A stretch of DNA of 64,000 bases, taken from positions 5,456,001-5,520,000 of the forward strand of contig NC_070564.1 in the NCBI RefSeq assembly GCF_026914185.1, in the 5' to 3' direction. The DNA comes from Puccinia triticina (lineage: Eukaryota > Basidiomycota > Pucciniomycetes > Pucciniales > Pucciniaceae). This document shows, one piece after another, positions 11,301 through 22,440 of this stretch (the stretch's first letter is position 1; the number at the start of each line of letters is the position of its first letter). The notes under the pieces were generated by a model. The model was not told the DNA's origin, did not search any database, and was given only the letters and a program-made list of their open reading frames with translations. The translations under genes were made by a program, and so were the position numbers.

Positions 11301-12306
11301 GACTGCCCGGCGGTGTGTCATTTTTGCGCTGGTTCAGCAACGAGGAGACTGGCGAGACATCAGAGGCGAGGGAACGGAATGAGCCGGAAGGGGTGCTGCA
11401 AAATGTGCCTGCGCGTTTGCGGTACTCAGCAGAGCTGTCCCCAAGAGGCACACCAAAGGCGAGACGGCTTGGTGAATCTGACTTGGGAGCGAGAAGGCGA
11501 TTCAAAGTCGGATTCTCGGTGGGATCGAAACTCGGCTCCATGGGACTGGACACGGACCGAGGACGGTGGGGTTCAATCGGAAGCAGGCTCATTTGATGTG
11601 TCAAAGACTCGATCGGACTAGCTCGGGGATGTAATTCCTGCGAGTTTGGGGAACTTCCTCTACTCGAGGCCCTACCAGACAGCCTGTAGGTTGGCGTAAG
11701 TCCGGACAGGGGCGTTCTGGGTTTGTTAGCGACCGGCTCATGCTTGATAGTGGTGGGTGGAGTCATGAGCATGCCTCGTGACTTGTCCATTCCTCGAAAC
11801 TGGACATGTTGGGAACTGTTATTCCCAAGAAACTGTTCCGACCTCTTAAGTGGCGTAAATGGCGGGGTCATAAGCACATTCGAATCACCCGCTTCTTTTT
11901 TGCGGGATGCGTTGTCCTGCTCCAAGGGTTCAGCCAGAGCGGAGGTTGAGCTAGGGAGCCACTTCGACATTAAGTTAGGGCCTTTTGCGGAAGGGATACT
12001 GGAAACCGGAGGGCTAGAAATATTGGAAGTTGGTACACCGACTGGACTGGCTAACTTGGCTGCTACAGGTTCACTCTGCTTCGAAGCCGACTCGTCTGCG
12101 GCCTGATGATCAAGAGGTTTGTGCGGCAGGTTGCGTGGCGCATACTTTGAAGCTCCCAATCCAGACACAGGAGACTCAGCCAGTGGACTACTGGAAATGG
12201 AGCTCGCGTTGGATGGCGACAGAGGGGTTGCCGCGCGCAGGTGATCCGGAGTTGAGACTTTAGATAAAGAGCTTCGAACAGCAGAAACGGAGGGTTGAGC
12301 GTCCAT
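8380..12306 (-). CDS. Mei2-like RNA-binding protein, 12 exons
   Basis: Mei2-family proteins bind RNA and, in fission yeast, drive entry into meiosis; the role here is inferred. Exons on the minus strand: 12306-10688, 10618-10486, 10417-10295, 10232-10109, 10050-9887, 9799-9491, 9432-9166, 9110-8912, 8846-8781, 8707-8698, 8630-8545, 8474-8380. All introns are GT-AG, 55-87 nt, and phases agree, giving about 1064 residues. The first ~540 residues are Ser/Pro-rich and disordered, with LMTPP motifs that look like proline-directed kinase sites. Two RRM-like regions follow (CKVLGIPPKLLGS; DPRGIITEEVLIEYLQRYGD). The diagnostic C-terminal Mei2 RRM is intact (CMIKNIPNKITDEMLFNFI; FDFLYLRMDFKARLNVGYAF), then IQGKENLIEK and GPLMGLPEPFP. 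The ATG is chosen as the first in the long frame. A splice acceptor-like CAG just before it suggests a 5'UTR intron. Confidence 0.9.
8698..8707 (-). other. 10-nt micro-exon of the Mei2-like gene
   Basis: TTAGGAACAG on the minus strand is preceded by ACTCAG and followed by GTAAGAG. It supplies the residues F-R-N-S between LIEK and AIMEEEE, matching the conserved EKFRNS-type spacing of Mei2 proteins. Skipping it would shift the frame. Confidence 0.8.
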
Positions 12307-14900
12307 ACTGAGATACCAGCGAGTTCAATCAAGTAACCGCAAACCAAGGAGATACGATATGCAATCTAATGGTCGAATGTGAGTGCAAAAAGTTAGTAAA
12401 AATTGTTATCCTCAATTCGGGGGACTGTCCGCTAAATGGCAATTCAAAGGTACACAAACATACCAGGACTCAATCGATCTGGATGGATTGGATAAAGATG
12501 CAGCCTGCAGTGAGGCTAAGTGCGTCTGATCCAAGCAAGAACTGGCGGGCGGGCGAAAAGAAATGGGCGTCGGGACGGAAGGATCTTTGGTCGCAGCTTG
12601 TGGTCTATTTACACCTGACAACGTGGGCGCGGTTCATAAATGATTCGTAGCTTGGCTGAGACCACCGATTTGTTTGAGTGAAGAAAGGTCTTGGGAAAGA
12701 AAACTCGGGATGCAACTAACTCGCCGGGACCAGAAGGAAGAAAGAAATTGGCAAAGCAACAAATCAAATATCAGTCGATCGAATTATTGGATGTGCAGAG
12801 TACTCCCTCCACAAGTGCACACGAGCGAAAGGTATAGCATCTCCACGGAGGATACAAGCCTTGGGAGGCTTGTGCAGGAGCCCGACCAGTAGGCGGCCCG
12901 CGCAGTTACCCGCGGACTTCATGATGGTCAGCTATTAGAATGTCAAAAATGAAAGCACAACTCAACACTAGCACCGGATGAGAAAGAAATGCCGAGAAGC
13001 CAAGATTGATCTTGTGGTCAGACGACTTAATTCGAGGCCTAAACCTTGCCAAGAGGCCAAAGTCCCAAAGGAGGTGGTGGAGGAGAGGTGGTCTGCCAAC
13101 AAGTTCAGCGATCACGCACAGCAAACAAACAGCAGCTGAGGGGGGTGAAGAGAAAGGGCTGAAAGGACCGCAAGAAAGCCACAGTCAAAATTCCGAAGGA
13201 AAAGGGTAAAGTATATATAACAATCGGTTCTGCCAAGCGCAGCAACGCTTCGGAGTCACTTTCCGTAAGCGGACAATGAACGGCGGTGCGCGACAGTGAA
13301 CGTCAAGGCGAGCGCAGGTTACGGACAGGGGATAGATGATGGTGGGGGTAGCAATGGACGATCGAAAGGCCGAATTCGGACAGACGGAGCGATCCTTGTA
13401 CTTGGGGCTGATAAGCTGAAAGGTGTTGGGAGTTCCGAGGCTGGAGTGGCAGGATCGGTTTGGTTTGGGGAAGAGGAGGAGGTTGGTTTCGGAGCGGCAG
13501 ACAAGTGAGAGGGTTGGTAGTCAAGTGGTCAATCCAAGACAGCATCTCACTTGGAGGATACTCGAGGTGTTTGTAGCCAGCTGGACACTGTCAACAAAAA
13601 AATAAAGCCCCAGAAGTGCTCTGATCGACACGGAAGGGGAACTCGGGAGTTGGGAGCACAACGCTGAGCTCGAAGCAATCAACAGTTGGCTGACGCAATG
13701 AGGAAGTTCCAACCGAAGATGTTCATTGAGGTGTTAAATTGAAAATACGGAGAGGAAAAAAAGCCCGAAAGGGTTCTGGAAAAGAGGAGGGAAAAAAGGA
13801 AGAAAGAACAGCGAAGGTGAACCTTATCACAGGATGAACCTAAGCTACCATCTGCGGGGTAAAGAAAACCCCGTCGGCCAGCCGGTGCTGACCAACTCCT
13901 TGCCGTTAAGGATGGTCAGTCAGCCGGGGGGCAGTTCCGTGCAGAGCTTCGGGATGCAGAAGCCCGGATCAGGATGTCTCAGTCGAGTGATTTGGCACGG
14001 AGGATGGCCGGAGAGCCGTTGTCAGAACTATCAGTGATCGAATCTGACAACGTCTGACTCTAGCTGGCAATCTTCATCAGTCAGCCGGTCAGCTCAAATA
14101 TGCACTGCCAAGGCGCTACTCCGAAAGACCCGCCATCGACGAAAGCTCATGTCAGCCAGCGGAGATGGACATCAGCCTGCGAGAAGGGATATTGCCTGAC
14201 GTTGCAAAGGAGTACAGCCTCCTGCATGGAGGAGAGGCCAGCGCTCGGGGTTGAAATCACCCACAAGAAAGACTTGGACTGAGAGTGATCCACGATATGG
14301 TAAAAGGAGAAACAGCTAGGTAGAGAGGGAAAAGGGAAAGAAAGATTGAAACCAGACCTTTAAATGAGAGGACGCGGCGTCGATCAACTGGTAGGATGGT
14401 ATCGACGGCTCAAACGAAGCGTTACCCGGATAACAATGTTCCAATCTAAGATAAATGAAAACGATGTATGGTGTAGTATGCACTGCCTTGCGAGCCAAGA
14501 AACTGGAGTGGTCAAGAAACTAGAGTGGTCCTTCTCATTCGCCAGATCGACCTGCAAGAAGAGAGTTAGAAGTATTATATTCAGGTAGAGATATATCTGG
14601 AGAATTGTTGGTTGAAGATAGGAAGTTATTATGGAAAGTGATGCCGGAACCCCAGAGCGATTATCCACCGACCGTCAGCGAAAAAAAAGCATCGTCACAA
14701 ACGTCTGCTCCTGGAGACTTGCAGAGACTGGAGCGAGATCGGGTGCGCAGGAAGCCTGATAACGGCCATGAAGGAACCCGGATAATGAAAAAAGTGCTGA
14801 AGAGCTCGTCAACGGGCGACAGGCGCCCAGTGTGCAGAGCAGCCGTCGGTGCCCTTTTAAAGCTCTGACCGCCCCTCGACCCGCCAGCACCCCCCAATCT
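12307..14900 (-). other. Pyrimidine-rich upstream region of the Mei2-like gene
   Basis: Read on the minus strand this stretch is rich in C/T tracts, strongest at about 13020-13210 and 13740-13830. That is common in fungal promoters and long 5'UTRs. No convincing coding exon is seen on either strand. It probably holds the promoter and leader of the Mei2-like gene, but no single core element can be assigned. Confidence 0.4.
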
Positions 14901-15379
14901 TCGCCGAGTTTCTATTGACTCGTGAGTCTTATGAGAATCGAATCTGCACCGGCGGGTGATGCCTATGAAAATGTCAGATTGCTTTTACCAATTTTCTTAC
15001 ATACATGTGATGGTCAATATTACAACGACTATGATAATCGGACCTGCCGGACTCCTTGATCACGTTGCAGACCATTCCCTTATATTTACATGGTGACTCT
15101 CACACCCTCTCGCACACCTCGGGTGGCGTGCGGGAAGGAGGCGTGGACGATTCGGATCCTTGTCGTCTTGTCGAACCAAGATGAGGTATGTACACACTAA
15201 CGAGAGCGACTTGGCAAGCTGTGTACGTACCGGCGTACGACTGAAATATCCGTTGGCAGCGGCGACGTTTGGATAAGCTTAACTCCTGCCCTTGATCATA
15301 CCATATTGGTCTGGAAGGCAAGACTTATCCGACCTTGCCTGTTCCGCCGATATCACGGGACTAGCAACCAATCGTACCT

Positions 15380-16086
15380 CTGGAACGGCTTAATGTCACC
15401 TCCGGAGAGCGGGATTTTTGCGCCGACACCTCAGGAGCCGCATACACGGCGGGGGTACTTCCTGCCCCGCCCGTTTGTGGAACCGACGAGAGGAGGGTAA
15501 TCCGTGGGACCGACGAGGATTGGCTCGGTAACCCCTCGGTAAGCTCGTCGGTTCCACGAAACGCTTTTTTTCCACGTGGAACCGATGGGCTTCACACTTT
15601 TCCCCGCCGGTTCCACGATGTGCCTTCCTGGCACGCGTGGAGACCACGTCAGCTCATTGCTCACGTCGGTTCCACGGCTTTTTCTTTTTTTTTTTACTTC
15701 CAGCCAAGACCACCTCAGGCTGGTCCTGAGGTTTTGAAAGTCCGACAAAACTTGATTTTGAATAGAGGAAGAAAAAAAAATTAAAAAAAAAAAACTTAAC
15801 CAAAAAACCTATCGCAAACCCGATCGCAAACCATCGTTTGGGGGGCTGATATTGTGTAAAGCAGCCAATTATGACAATGTGAAATAGTCCAGTTGTCTGG
15901 CAATGCCACTCGAGCTCCCAGCCTGGTTGTGGGTTCGAGTCCCATGAGCAATACTTTTGAACAAGGTGCGTTTCTGCGGAATTTTTCACTAGCCCGCCTA
16001 CGTGGCCACGTGGATTCCACGGGTACACAACTGTAAGTATCCGTGGAATCCTCGGGCCATCACGAGGTGCCCCCGTGATCCACTTG
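15380..16086. repeat. CGTGGAACC/GGTTCCACG repeat region
   Basis: GTCGGTTCCACG or its complement recurs at about 15477, 15547, 15577, 15607 and 15664. Related CCACGTGGATTCCACGGG motifs occur at 16003-16022 and, beyond the copia element, at 21650-21670. The region is a degenerate inverted-motif repeat in which the copia element landed. No gene is supported. Confidence 0.45.
15872..15955 (+). other. tRNA-like sequence (possible SINE head)
   Basis: TAGTCCAGTTGTCTGG resembles a Pol III A box, and GTGGGTTCGAGTCCCAT, near 15930-15946, is a good T-arm/B box. A matching acceptor stem and anticodon arm are not found. It therefore reads as a tRNA-derived fragment and not as a working tRNA gene. Confidence 0.4.
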
Positions 16087-16091
16087 GTGGA

Positions 16092-16234
16092 TGTTGTAAC
16101 CCAGTGAGGGTTACGCGTGGAGGGTCTCACCTAGACCCCTTTCTCTCACTGTTTTCTATGTATATAAACCTAGTCATGTTCATATACATAAAAATTAGCA
16201 TTCCTATTCCAAACCACATTCTGAGGTTCCTTTA
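16092..16234 (+). repeat. 5' LTR of copia 1
   Basis: Runs from TGTTGTAACCC to GGTTCCTTTA. TATGTATATAAACC inside it is a probable TATA region. It is identical to 21440-21582 except G for A in CTCACT(G/A)TTTTC. Confidence 0.95.
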
Positions 16235-16918
16235 GGTTATGAGCCCTTAAAACGGTTATCTCGGCTGAACCTATCCTTTCCAATTTTCTCTCTACTTCAT
16301 CGGATAAACAAGTCTCTATATCTTCATACTCTAGGGTATCCCAGCGTAGGGAGTAATCGGCCCGTCAGCAATTGTGTTTTTTTTTTCTTTTCGTTTCCTC
16401 TCTTTGTCCTCAGCACCAATCCACCATCATACCAAACAAAGTATAGCTATACCTACTAAGCTACACGCGATTAGCTACCGCCGTGTATACCTGTTCTCAG
16501 GACGCTGAGTTCAGGGGCCAAACAGTTGCTTACCTTCCTCTCGACTCGATCAACAAACTTGTGACCAAATCTTGAATCCTTTCTTTCTTACTTTGCTTCC
16601 TCCGAAAAATTCTTTCTTCTCGTTCCTCTCTGATATCCATGCTCGAATTTCCTTAGTAAACTTACCTCCGATCTACCGCACTCAATCTTTTCCTATATCA
16701 TTCTTATCATCATAAAAAAAAAAAAAAAAAAAAAAAAATAGCAAAACACCGTTCTCTCCTCTCTCCGATCTTCAAACATCTTACTCTATCTGCAAATCCC
16801 TTCCGAAATACTCTTCCTCCTCTGTCAATCCATTTTTTTCTCTCTCCTCTTCTTTTGATCTATCTACCTCTTCCCTTCCAAACACCTCATCGACTTCCTC
16901 TACAAATCCATTCTCGTC

Positions 16919-18586
16919 ATGTCTTCCCCAGTAGTAAACACCCCTAACTCTCGTGGCAATACCCCCAGACCCGATCCTCCAGCCCCCAATCCTAGACGCC
17001 CTGCAGTGGTCAATATTGCCGAAGACCAAAATACTGCGGCCATAATTGCGTCAGTCGTTAATCTTATCCAAGACGAGGATCATCTCCTCCCAGATGGATC
17101 CAACTTCAGGGTGTGGGGTGATTTCGTGGAAGAACGAATGCGTGACGCCGTGAATGACGGCGACTATCTCATGTTTCCCTCAACCAATGATGTTCAAGAA
17201 CGTATTGCGAGATCAGTTCTGTTAGCCTCTATTGACCGAACTCTACGCCGCCCTATGGCACGTTTTGCGACCACCCGGCTAATGTTTGCAGAGATTCGCC
17301 TACGATTCAATGTCATCACCAGGGCGGCCCAAATCAATGCCTTTCGCCGGTTACTCAGATTCAACATCCGTGATCATGCATCATCAGCAACAGTCAACCT
17401 GGCGATCACCGACCACCTGGATGAACTTCACCGTCAGAACATCGACCTCACTAGAGATCTACCGGGGTTGATTCTTCAGAATGGACTTGGGTCCGAGCCG
17501 GAGGTGATGAGGGAGGTGGACCAACAAGTGGAGATGGCACTACAGGCTTCGCGAACCAGGACGGTACCGGATTTCGACACAATTGTACGAACTGTCACCA
17601 TTGTTTGTGAGAACGTCCGGCATCAACGTGAGGGTGATAATGAAGACCGTCAAATGCCAGCAGCTCAACCGCTGGCCATGCAGGCCGACCCAATTGGCGC
17701 CATCTCGATCCCAAATACCCCAGCCCAACACCCGGACAACATTCCGGATGCAACAGATTTCATGGCGATGCAAGCAGGAGTCTGCTGGCAGTGTCAATCA
17801 CCCGGCCATATGCTGCAGGATTGTCCCCTCCGAGCACGGAATGTCTCCAACCGCCCGATGAACAGGCCGGTGAACCAACATCGAGGGTATAATCAGTATG
17901 TTGTGCCCCAGCAACAGGGCTTCCAGCCTTTCTATCCGATAGTAGCACCCTCCGGCTACACCGGCACCTACCCAACAGTTCAACCGCCGACTTCTGCAGC
18001 TCAACAAACCAGCCCGCCTGTAAACACTCAAGGCACTCAACCGGGCGATTCCTACCAACCGGTCTACAGGAATGCCCGCCAAGACTCAGCACGCCAACCT
18101 TCTGAATCTCAACAACAGCAATCACAACCGGCCGCCAGAATGTCCGAAGCACAGATGCAGCATCCTCCGGAACACTCGGCGCGCATGGTGGAAATTGGGG
18201 ATCTTGCCGATGACCTGGCTGATCTCAACTTCGGACATGCTGATGTGGTGATGGCGGATGGAGCACCGATCGTGGATTCTGGTGCGTCTCACCATCTTTG
18301 TGGTGACCGTCGTGTTTTCTTCAATTTTCGCTCATTTTCCCGCCCGATTCCTCTTAAAGTAGCTACTGAAGGCAATGCTGCCTATATCACGGGCCAGGGT
18401 GACTTGCATTTTGATGGTTTGGACAACCAGAGAGTGACCATACATGGTGTTCTTTATTGTGAGCGGGCGAGAACGACTCTCATCTCTCTAGCCGCGCTGA
18501 GGAAAGCTAACGCCTACTTTACATACGATGTATCACAGGATCGCTATGAGATTTTCAACTGCAATGGCAAACACATGTTTTCCTGA
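16919..18586 (+). CDS. Copia 1 Gag and protease part of the polyprotein
   Basis: 555 codons ending at an in-frame TGA (18584-18586). Residues up to about 280 are capsid-like. A CCHC nucleic-acid-binding knuckle follows (CWQCQSPGHMLQDC, about residues 285-300), then a Gln/Pro-rich linker. The aspartic protease active site is PIVDSGASHHLCGD near residue 455. The downstream frame continues without shift into the integrase, so this is the front part of a single Gag-Pol frame. A GGA-to-TGA change would explain the stop. Programmed readthrough is the alternative. Confidence 0.9.
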   Translation: MSSPVVNTPNSRGNTPRPDPPAPNPRRPAVVNIAEDQNTAAIIASVVNLIQDEDHLLPDGSNFRVWGDFVEERMRDAVNDGDYLMFPSTNDVQERIARSVLLASIDRTLRRPMARFATTRLMFAEIRLRFNVITRAAQINAFRRLLRFNIRDHASSATVNLAITDHLDELHRQNIDLTRDLPGLILQNGLGSEPEVMREVDQQVEMALQASRTRTVPDFDTIVRTVTIVCENVRHQREGDNEDRQMPAAQPLAMQADPIGAISIPNTPAQHPDNIPDATDFMAMQAGVCWQCQSPGHMLQDCPLRARNVSNRPMNRPVNQHRGYNQYVVPQQQGFQPFYPIVAPSGYTGTYPTVQPPTSAAQQTSPPVNTQGTQPGDSYQPVYRNARQDSARQPSESQQQQSQPAARMSEAQMQHPPEHSARMVEIGDLADDLADLNFGHADVVMADGAPIVDSGASHHLCGDRRVFFNFRSFSRPIPLKVATEGNAAYITGQGDLHFDGLDNQRVTIHGVLYCERARTTLISLAALRKANAYFTYDVSQDRYEIFNCNGKHMFS

Positions 18587-21427
18587 CCTTTCTTGGCGCG
18601 ATACAACAAATGGATTTTCCCTAATCCGCTGCTCAACCCACTCCATGCCACTCATGTTCCTCTTTCCTCACATGTTACTCGTTCAGCTCCCAATCCTTCC
18701 TTTTGTCCTATCTCTACATCCGAGCGTTTGAATTTAAAAAACAATTTCTATGTGCCAATTGATACGCCACCAGCTGACTTCAGCATCTCTGACAAGGATC
18801 TAACCGCGAATGAGAAAGTGCTGATGTATTGGCACCGCCTGTTTGGGCATGCAAGTCTGAGAAAGATTAAACACTTGTGCAAAGTCGGGAACGGAGAAAA
18901 TCTGCCAGCGATGCTCCCGCCGGGAGAAATCAAATGCTTGATTTGCGCCATCAGCAAGAGCCTACTCAAGAACCGGCTCTCTTCTACTGACCGTATTGTT
19001 CCTCGTTTAGGTGTGATATCAACAGACATTATAGGTCCGTTTCAGGTCCCAACGTTCAACAATGGGCTGTTCATCCTGACGATCAGAGATCTCGGCACAG
19101 AATTCTCCGAAGCGAAGATCATGAAAAGCAAAGATCAGGCTTGCTCGTTGGTGATCGCAACGATCAAACGTTGGGAGTGTGCTACTGGTGACAAAGTTCG
19201 GGTAGTTCGTAGCGACAATGGCGGTGAATATAATAGTAATGTCTTCCTGACTTTCTTGGCTAACAAAGGTATCAGAGCTGAACGGGCACTACCTTATCAC
19301 CATTACCAAAATGGGGCGATTGAAAGATACAATAGGACACTAAGTGAAATGGGAAGAACATTACTGATCGACAGCAGACTCGACAAGTCTTTTTGGGGTT
19401 TCAGTTATATCTGGGCAAGTGACACGCTGAACCGCATTCCAAGCAAACAAAGTGGAGAACGCTCGCCTTTCGAAGCGTTCTACGGGAGGCGGCCATCTTT
19501 CGACACTGCAAGAATATTCGGTGAAATCGGTTTCGTTCACATACCGGTTGAAAAGCGGCAGAAACTGGATCAACGAGCCTTCAAGGGACGCGTGGTCGCA
19601 AACTGCGACAACAGCAAGGGATGGGTCTTTTGGGTTAAAGAAACCAACAATTTGGTGGCGTCGGCAGTAGTAGATTGGCAAGTAAAAAGACCAATCATGT
19701 TTAAACAGCCTCCTATCCCCAAAGCTCCTGCTCATGTGCTGCAATCAATGCCACCTACTATTACTGATGCTCCTGCAAACAAGCACAAACTGGACTTTGT
19801 CATGAACCGACTCTGTCTGGGAGACCACAGTGCGGACTCGCTCATAGCGGAACAGGAGCTGGTTGTGGACAAACTATTGCAGGAATGTTCTTTCTTTGCG
19901 TCAACAGTTCCGAGGACGTTTCTTCAAGCAAAGAAGTCGGCAGAGTGGCTGAAATGGTGTGATGCGATTGAGGAGGAACTCGGCAACTTGTTCCGGATGA
20001 AAGTTTGGTCAGCACTACCGTGCCCCAAAGATCGACGCCCGCTCAATGGGCGATGGGTTTTTGCTGAGAAAACAAATGACAGGTCTGAGGTTGTACGATG
20101 GAAGGCGAGGTATGTTGCGAAGGGTTTCACGCAGCGCGAGGGGTATGATTTCAATAAAACTTTTGCTCCCACCGCCACTTTCGCCTCTCTTCGTCTCCTT
20201 TTAAGCCTGGCTGCGAAGTTTAACTGGCCAGTTCGGTCTTTTGATTTCGTTGCTGCTTACCTGAATTCTCCTATAGATGAAGAGGTGTGGGTTAAGGCCC
20301 CAGAAGGGATGAATCTGCCCCCTGGGTACGCGATGAAACTTCACAAGGCACTTTACGGGACCAAGCAAGCGGCGAGGTGCTGGTGGCTGCACCTAAAAGG
20401 GATCCTGGAACGATTGGACTATAAGGCAAGCCAGTATGACAACAGCCTTTATACTTTACAACACGCCTCGGAAATCGGTATTGTATGGATCCATGTGGAT
20501 GACGGCGTGGTAACAGGCTCCTCTGATACACTCCTCCGAAGGCTAGAAAACAGCCTAAAAGGGATCTTACAGATCAAGTGGACCGACGGTCTAGAGTCGA
20601 TCATCGGAGTCGAGATACAGAGACAGACTGGCAGCTTCCGCCTCAGGCAGCCGAAGCTCATCGATCAGGTTCTGGCAGATCATTGGGACGGAGCACTGAC
20701 TTACAAAACTCCTCTACCAACTTCTTTAGAGCTAATAACAGATGCGAATGGTAATGCTGATGACTCAACTAAGTACCTTTCTATCCTGGGATCTTTCAGC
20801 TATTTGGCAGTGGGTACCCGGCCAGATATTGCTTTTGCAGTGAATCTCTTGGCGCGTTTTTCGGCGAAACCCGGAGTGAATCATTGGAAGGGAGTTCGCC
20901 ACCTGCTTGGATACCTGGCGGGATCACGCGACATTACGCTTGACCTATCGCCACAGGACGACCACAAAGCTCTCAAGTGTTTTGTTGATGCGTCCTGGGG
21001 TGGCGAACATGCAAGGTCAACGTACGGCTTACTGGTAACTTTCTTTGGGTGCCCCATCCTATGGGCTTCAAGGAGATTTGCAACTGTAGCCGCGTCGACT
21101 TGCCAAGCGGAATATATGGCACTAGGCATAGGGACGCGGCAAGTTTTGTGGATCAGACATCTGCTGGCTGACATCCTTAAAAAAGACTTCACAGGACATA
21201 TGCATTGCGACAACCAGGCAGCAATCCGAGTCAGCACGGATGACTCCGCGAACAAGAGGGTCCGCCATGTGGACAGGGAGTTCTTTTTAACTAACCAGGC
21301 CATCTACAGGAAACAGACAGATCTCGTATGGGTGCCTACAACGGAACAACTAGCGGACATTTTCACGAAGGCACTGGGAAAGGACCTTTTTGAGAAATTC
21401 CGGGGGAGGATAATGAGCGGTGTCTAG
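18587..21427 (+). CDS. Copia 1 integrase, reverse transcriptase and RNase H
   Basis: This is the same frame as the Gag part, resuming after TGA; no separate initiation site is implied. Integrase shows the zinc-binding H..H (WHRLFGHAS) and C..C (CLICAISKS), then D (VISTDIIGPF), D (RSDNGGEY) and E (NGAIERYNRT). Reverse transcriptase shows AAYLNSPIDEEVWVKAPEG, LYGTKQAARCWW and the catalytic HVDDGVV. RNase H shows CFVDASWGG, CQAEYMALG and ADIFTKALGK. The stop lies 12 bp before the 3' LTR. All motifs look functional. Confidence 0.92.
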   Translation, partial: PFLARYNKWIFPNPLLNPLHATHVPLSSHVTRSAPNPSFCPISTSERLNLKNNFYVPIDTPPADFSISDKDLTANEKVLMYWHRLFGHASLRKIKHLCKVGNGENLPAMLPPGEIKCLICAISKSLLKNRLSSTDRIVPRLGVISTDIIGPFQVPTFNNGLFILTIRDLGTEFSEAKIMKSKDQACSLVIATIKRWECATGDKVRVVRSDNGGEYNSNVFLTFLANKGIRAERALPYHHYQNGAIERYNRTLSEMGRTLLIDSRLDKSFWGFSYIWASDTLNRIPSKQSGERSPFEAFYGRRPSFDTARIFGEIGFVHIPVEKRQKLDQRAFKGRVVANCDNSKGWVFWVKETNNLVASAVVDWQVKRPIMFKQPPIPKAPAHVLQSMPPTITDAPANKHKLDFVMNRLCLGDHSADSLIAEQELVVDKLLQECSFFASTVPRTFLQAKKSAEWLKWCDAIEEELGNLFRMKVWSALPCPKDRRPLNGRWVFAEKTNDRSEVVRWKARYVAKGFTQREGYDFNKTFAPTATFASLRLLLSLAAKFNWPVRSFDFVAAYLNSPIDEEVWVKAPEGMNLPPGYAMKLHKALYGTKQAARCWWLHLKGILERLDYKASQYDNSLYTLQHASEIGIVWIHVDDGVVTGSSDTLLRRLENSLKGILQIKWTDGLESIIGVEIQRQTGSFRLRQPKLIDQVLADHWDGALTYKTPLPTSLELITDANGNADDSTKYLSILGSFSYLAVGTRPDIAFAVNLLARFSAKPGVNHWKGVRHLLGYLAGSRDITLDLSPQDDHKALKCFVDASWGGEHARSTYGLLVTFFGCPILWASRRFATVAASTCQAEYMALGIGTRQVLWIRHLLADILKKDFTGHMHCDNQAAIRVSTDDSANKRVRHVDREFFLTNQAIYRKQTDLVWVPTTEQLADIFTKALGKDLFEKFRGRIMSGV

Positions 21428-21439
21428 CTGAGGGGGTAG

Positions 21440-21582
21440 TGTTGTAACCCAGTGAGGGTTACGCGTGGAGGGTCTCACCTAGACCCCTTTCTCTCACTAT
21501 TTTCTATGTATATAAACCTAGTCATGTTCATATACATAAAAATTAGCATTCCTATTCCAAACCACATTCTGAGGTTCCTTTA
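21440..21582 (+). repeat. 3' LTR of copia 1
   Basis: 143 bp, one substitution from the 5' LTR, followed by the duplication GTGGA. Confidence 0.95.
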
Positions 21583-21739
21583 GTGGAGACCCCGTGAACG
21601 TGTGGACCAACAGCCGCTGGTCCGACCTCGCGCGCGGCTACCACGTGGACTCCTCGTGGATTCCACGGGTTATCCTCGTGGAAGGACTCCCCGGGTGTAC
21701 ATTACGGACGTCAATCACGGACCGGTATGTAAGTCAAAC

Positions 21740-22440
21740 CCAAGCTTAACACTAACTTATCAAAGTCCCTCCCTATGCGGGAGGTCGGAGTTTGGAGTTC
21801 GGGTGGTGGTTCGGGTGGTAGCTCATTTGGGTGGAGCTTAAAGTTTGGCTGGTGGCGAAGCCACCCCTGCCGCAGGAAGGAACTTAGGCCTAATGTGGGG
21901 GTCGTGGCGCGTAGGCCACCCACCAAAAAGTGGCAGAAATGCAGTCTTTGAGTTTTGCAGCCTGTAGTTTCAACGCTGGCCATTCCAGCTACCGGAACTT
22001 AGAAGCTCCTCCATGGCGCCAATCTTTAGAGCTCTCCCCCCCATCAATCATCCCACCGGACTATTTTTGGGGGATTTTTGAAATGAGTCAAGGCAAGCCA
22101 GAACAACCCTCATCTGGCGCGGTGCTTGAGTCCGGGGGTCCGAGCACATCCAGTTTTTGTTTGGCTTCTTCATCATTTCTTTTTTGTTTGACGAGTTGTA
22201 TCAGAATTCTGAGCATACGGAACGATAGCCAAGATGCCAGGGTATCTATCAATGCCCGAGACCTCACATGTAGCTCGCAAACCAAGTGAGCTACAGCCTG
22301 TGTAAGTTGAACCACCCATTCCCGCAATGGCCTACGCGCCACGACCCCCACTTTAGTCCTAAGTCCCTCCCTGCGGTTGGCGGCACTTCGTTCACCACTC
22401 AGCCCCGCATAGGGGGGACTGTGTTAAGTTAGAGCTTAAC
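21740..22440. mobile_element. Foldback element with arms of about 140-190 bp
   Basis: The left end (AAGCTTAACACTAACTTATC, then AGTCCCTCCCTATGCGGG) recurs inverted at the right end (CCCGCATAGGGGGGACTGTGTTAAGTTAGAGCTTAAC). A second matched block, GTGGGGGTCGTGGCGCGTAG, is at 21895-21915 with its inverse at 22330-22348. Exact ends and target duplication are not clear. The 119-codon plus frame at 21930-22289 is not recognised and is probably incidental. Confidence 0.6.

Larger units (their letters stand above)
16092..21582 (+). mobile_element. Ty1/copia retrotransposon 1, nearly intact
   Basis: The element is 5491 bp, bounded by 143-bp LTRs that differ at one base and by the 5-bp duplication GTGGA (16087-16091, 21583-21587). 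A primer-site-like GGTTATGAGCCC follows the 5' LTR, and a polypurine tract (GAGGGGGTAG) precedes the 3' LTR. Domain order Gag, protease, integrase, reverse transcriptase, RNase H is copia type. One in-frame TGA interrupts the polyprotein. LTR near-identity implies very recent insertion. Confidence 0.95.

Noticed and set aside
15654..16130. 158-codon minus-strand frame
   Set aside because: It crosses a poly-A tract, the tRNA-like sequence and the copia 5' LTR boundary, so it cannot be one ancestral gene.
21930..22289. 119-codon plus-strand frame
   Set aside because: It sits inside the foldback element, overlaps its arms and has no recognisable domain.
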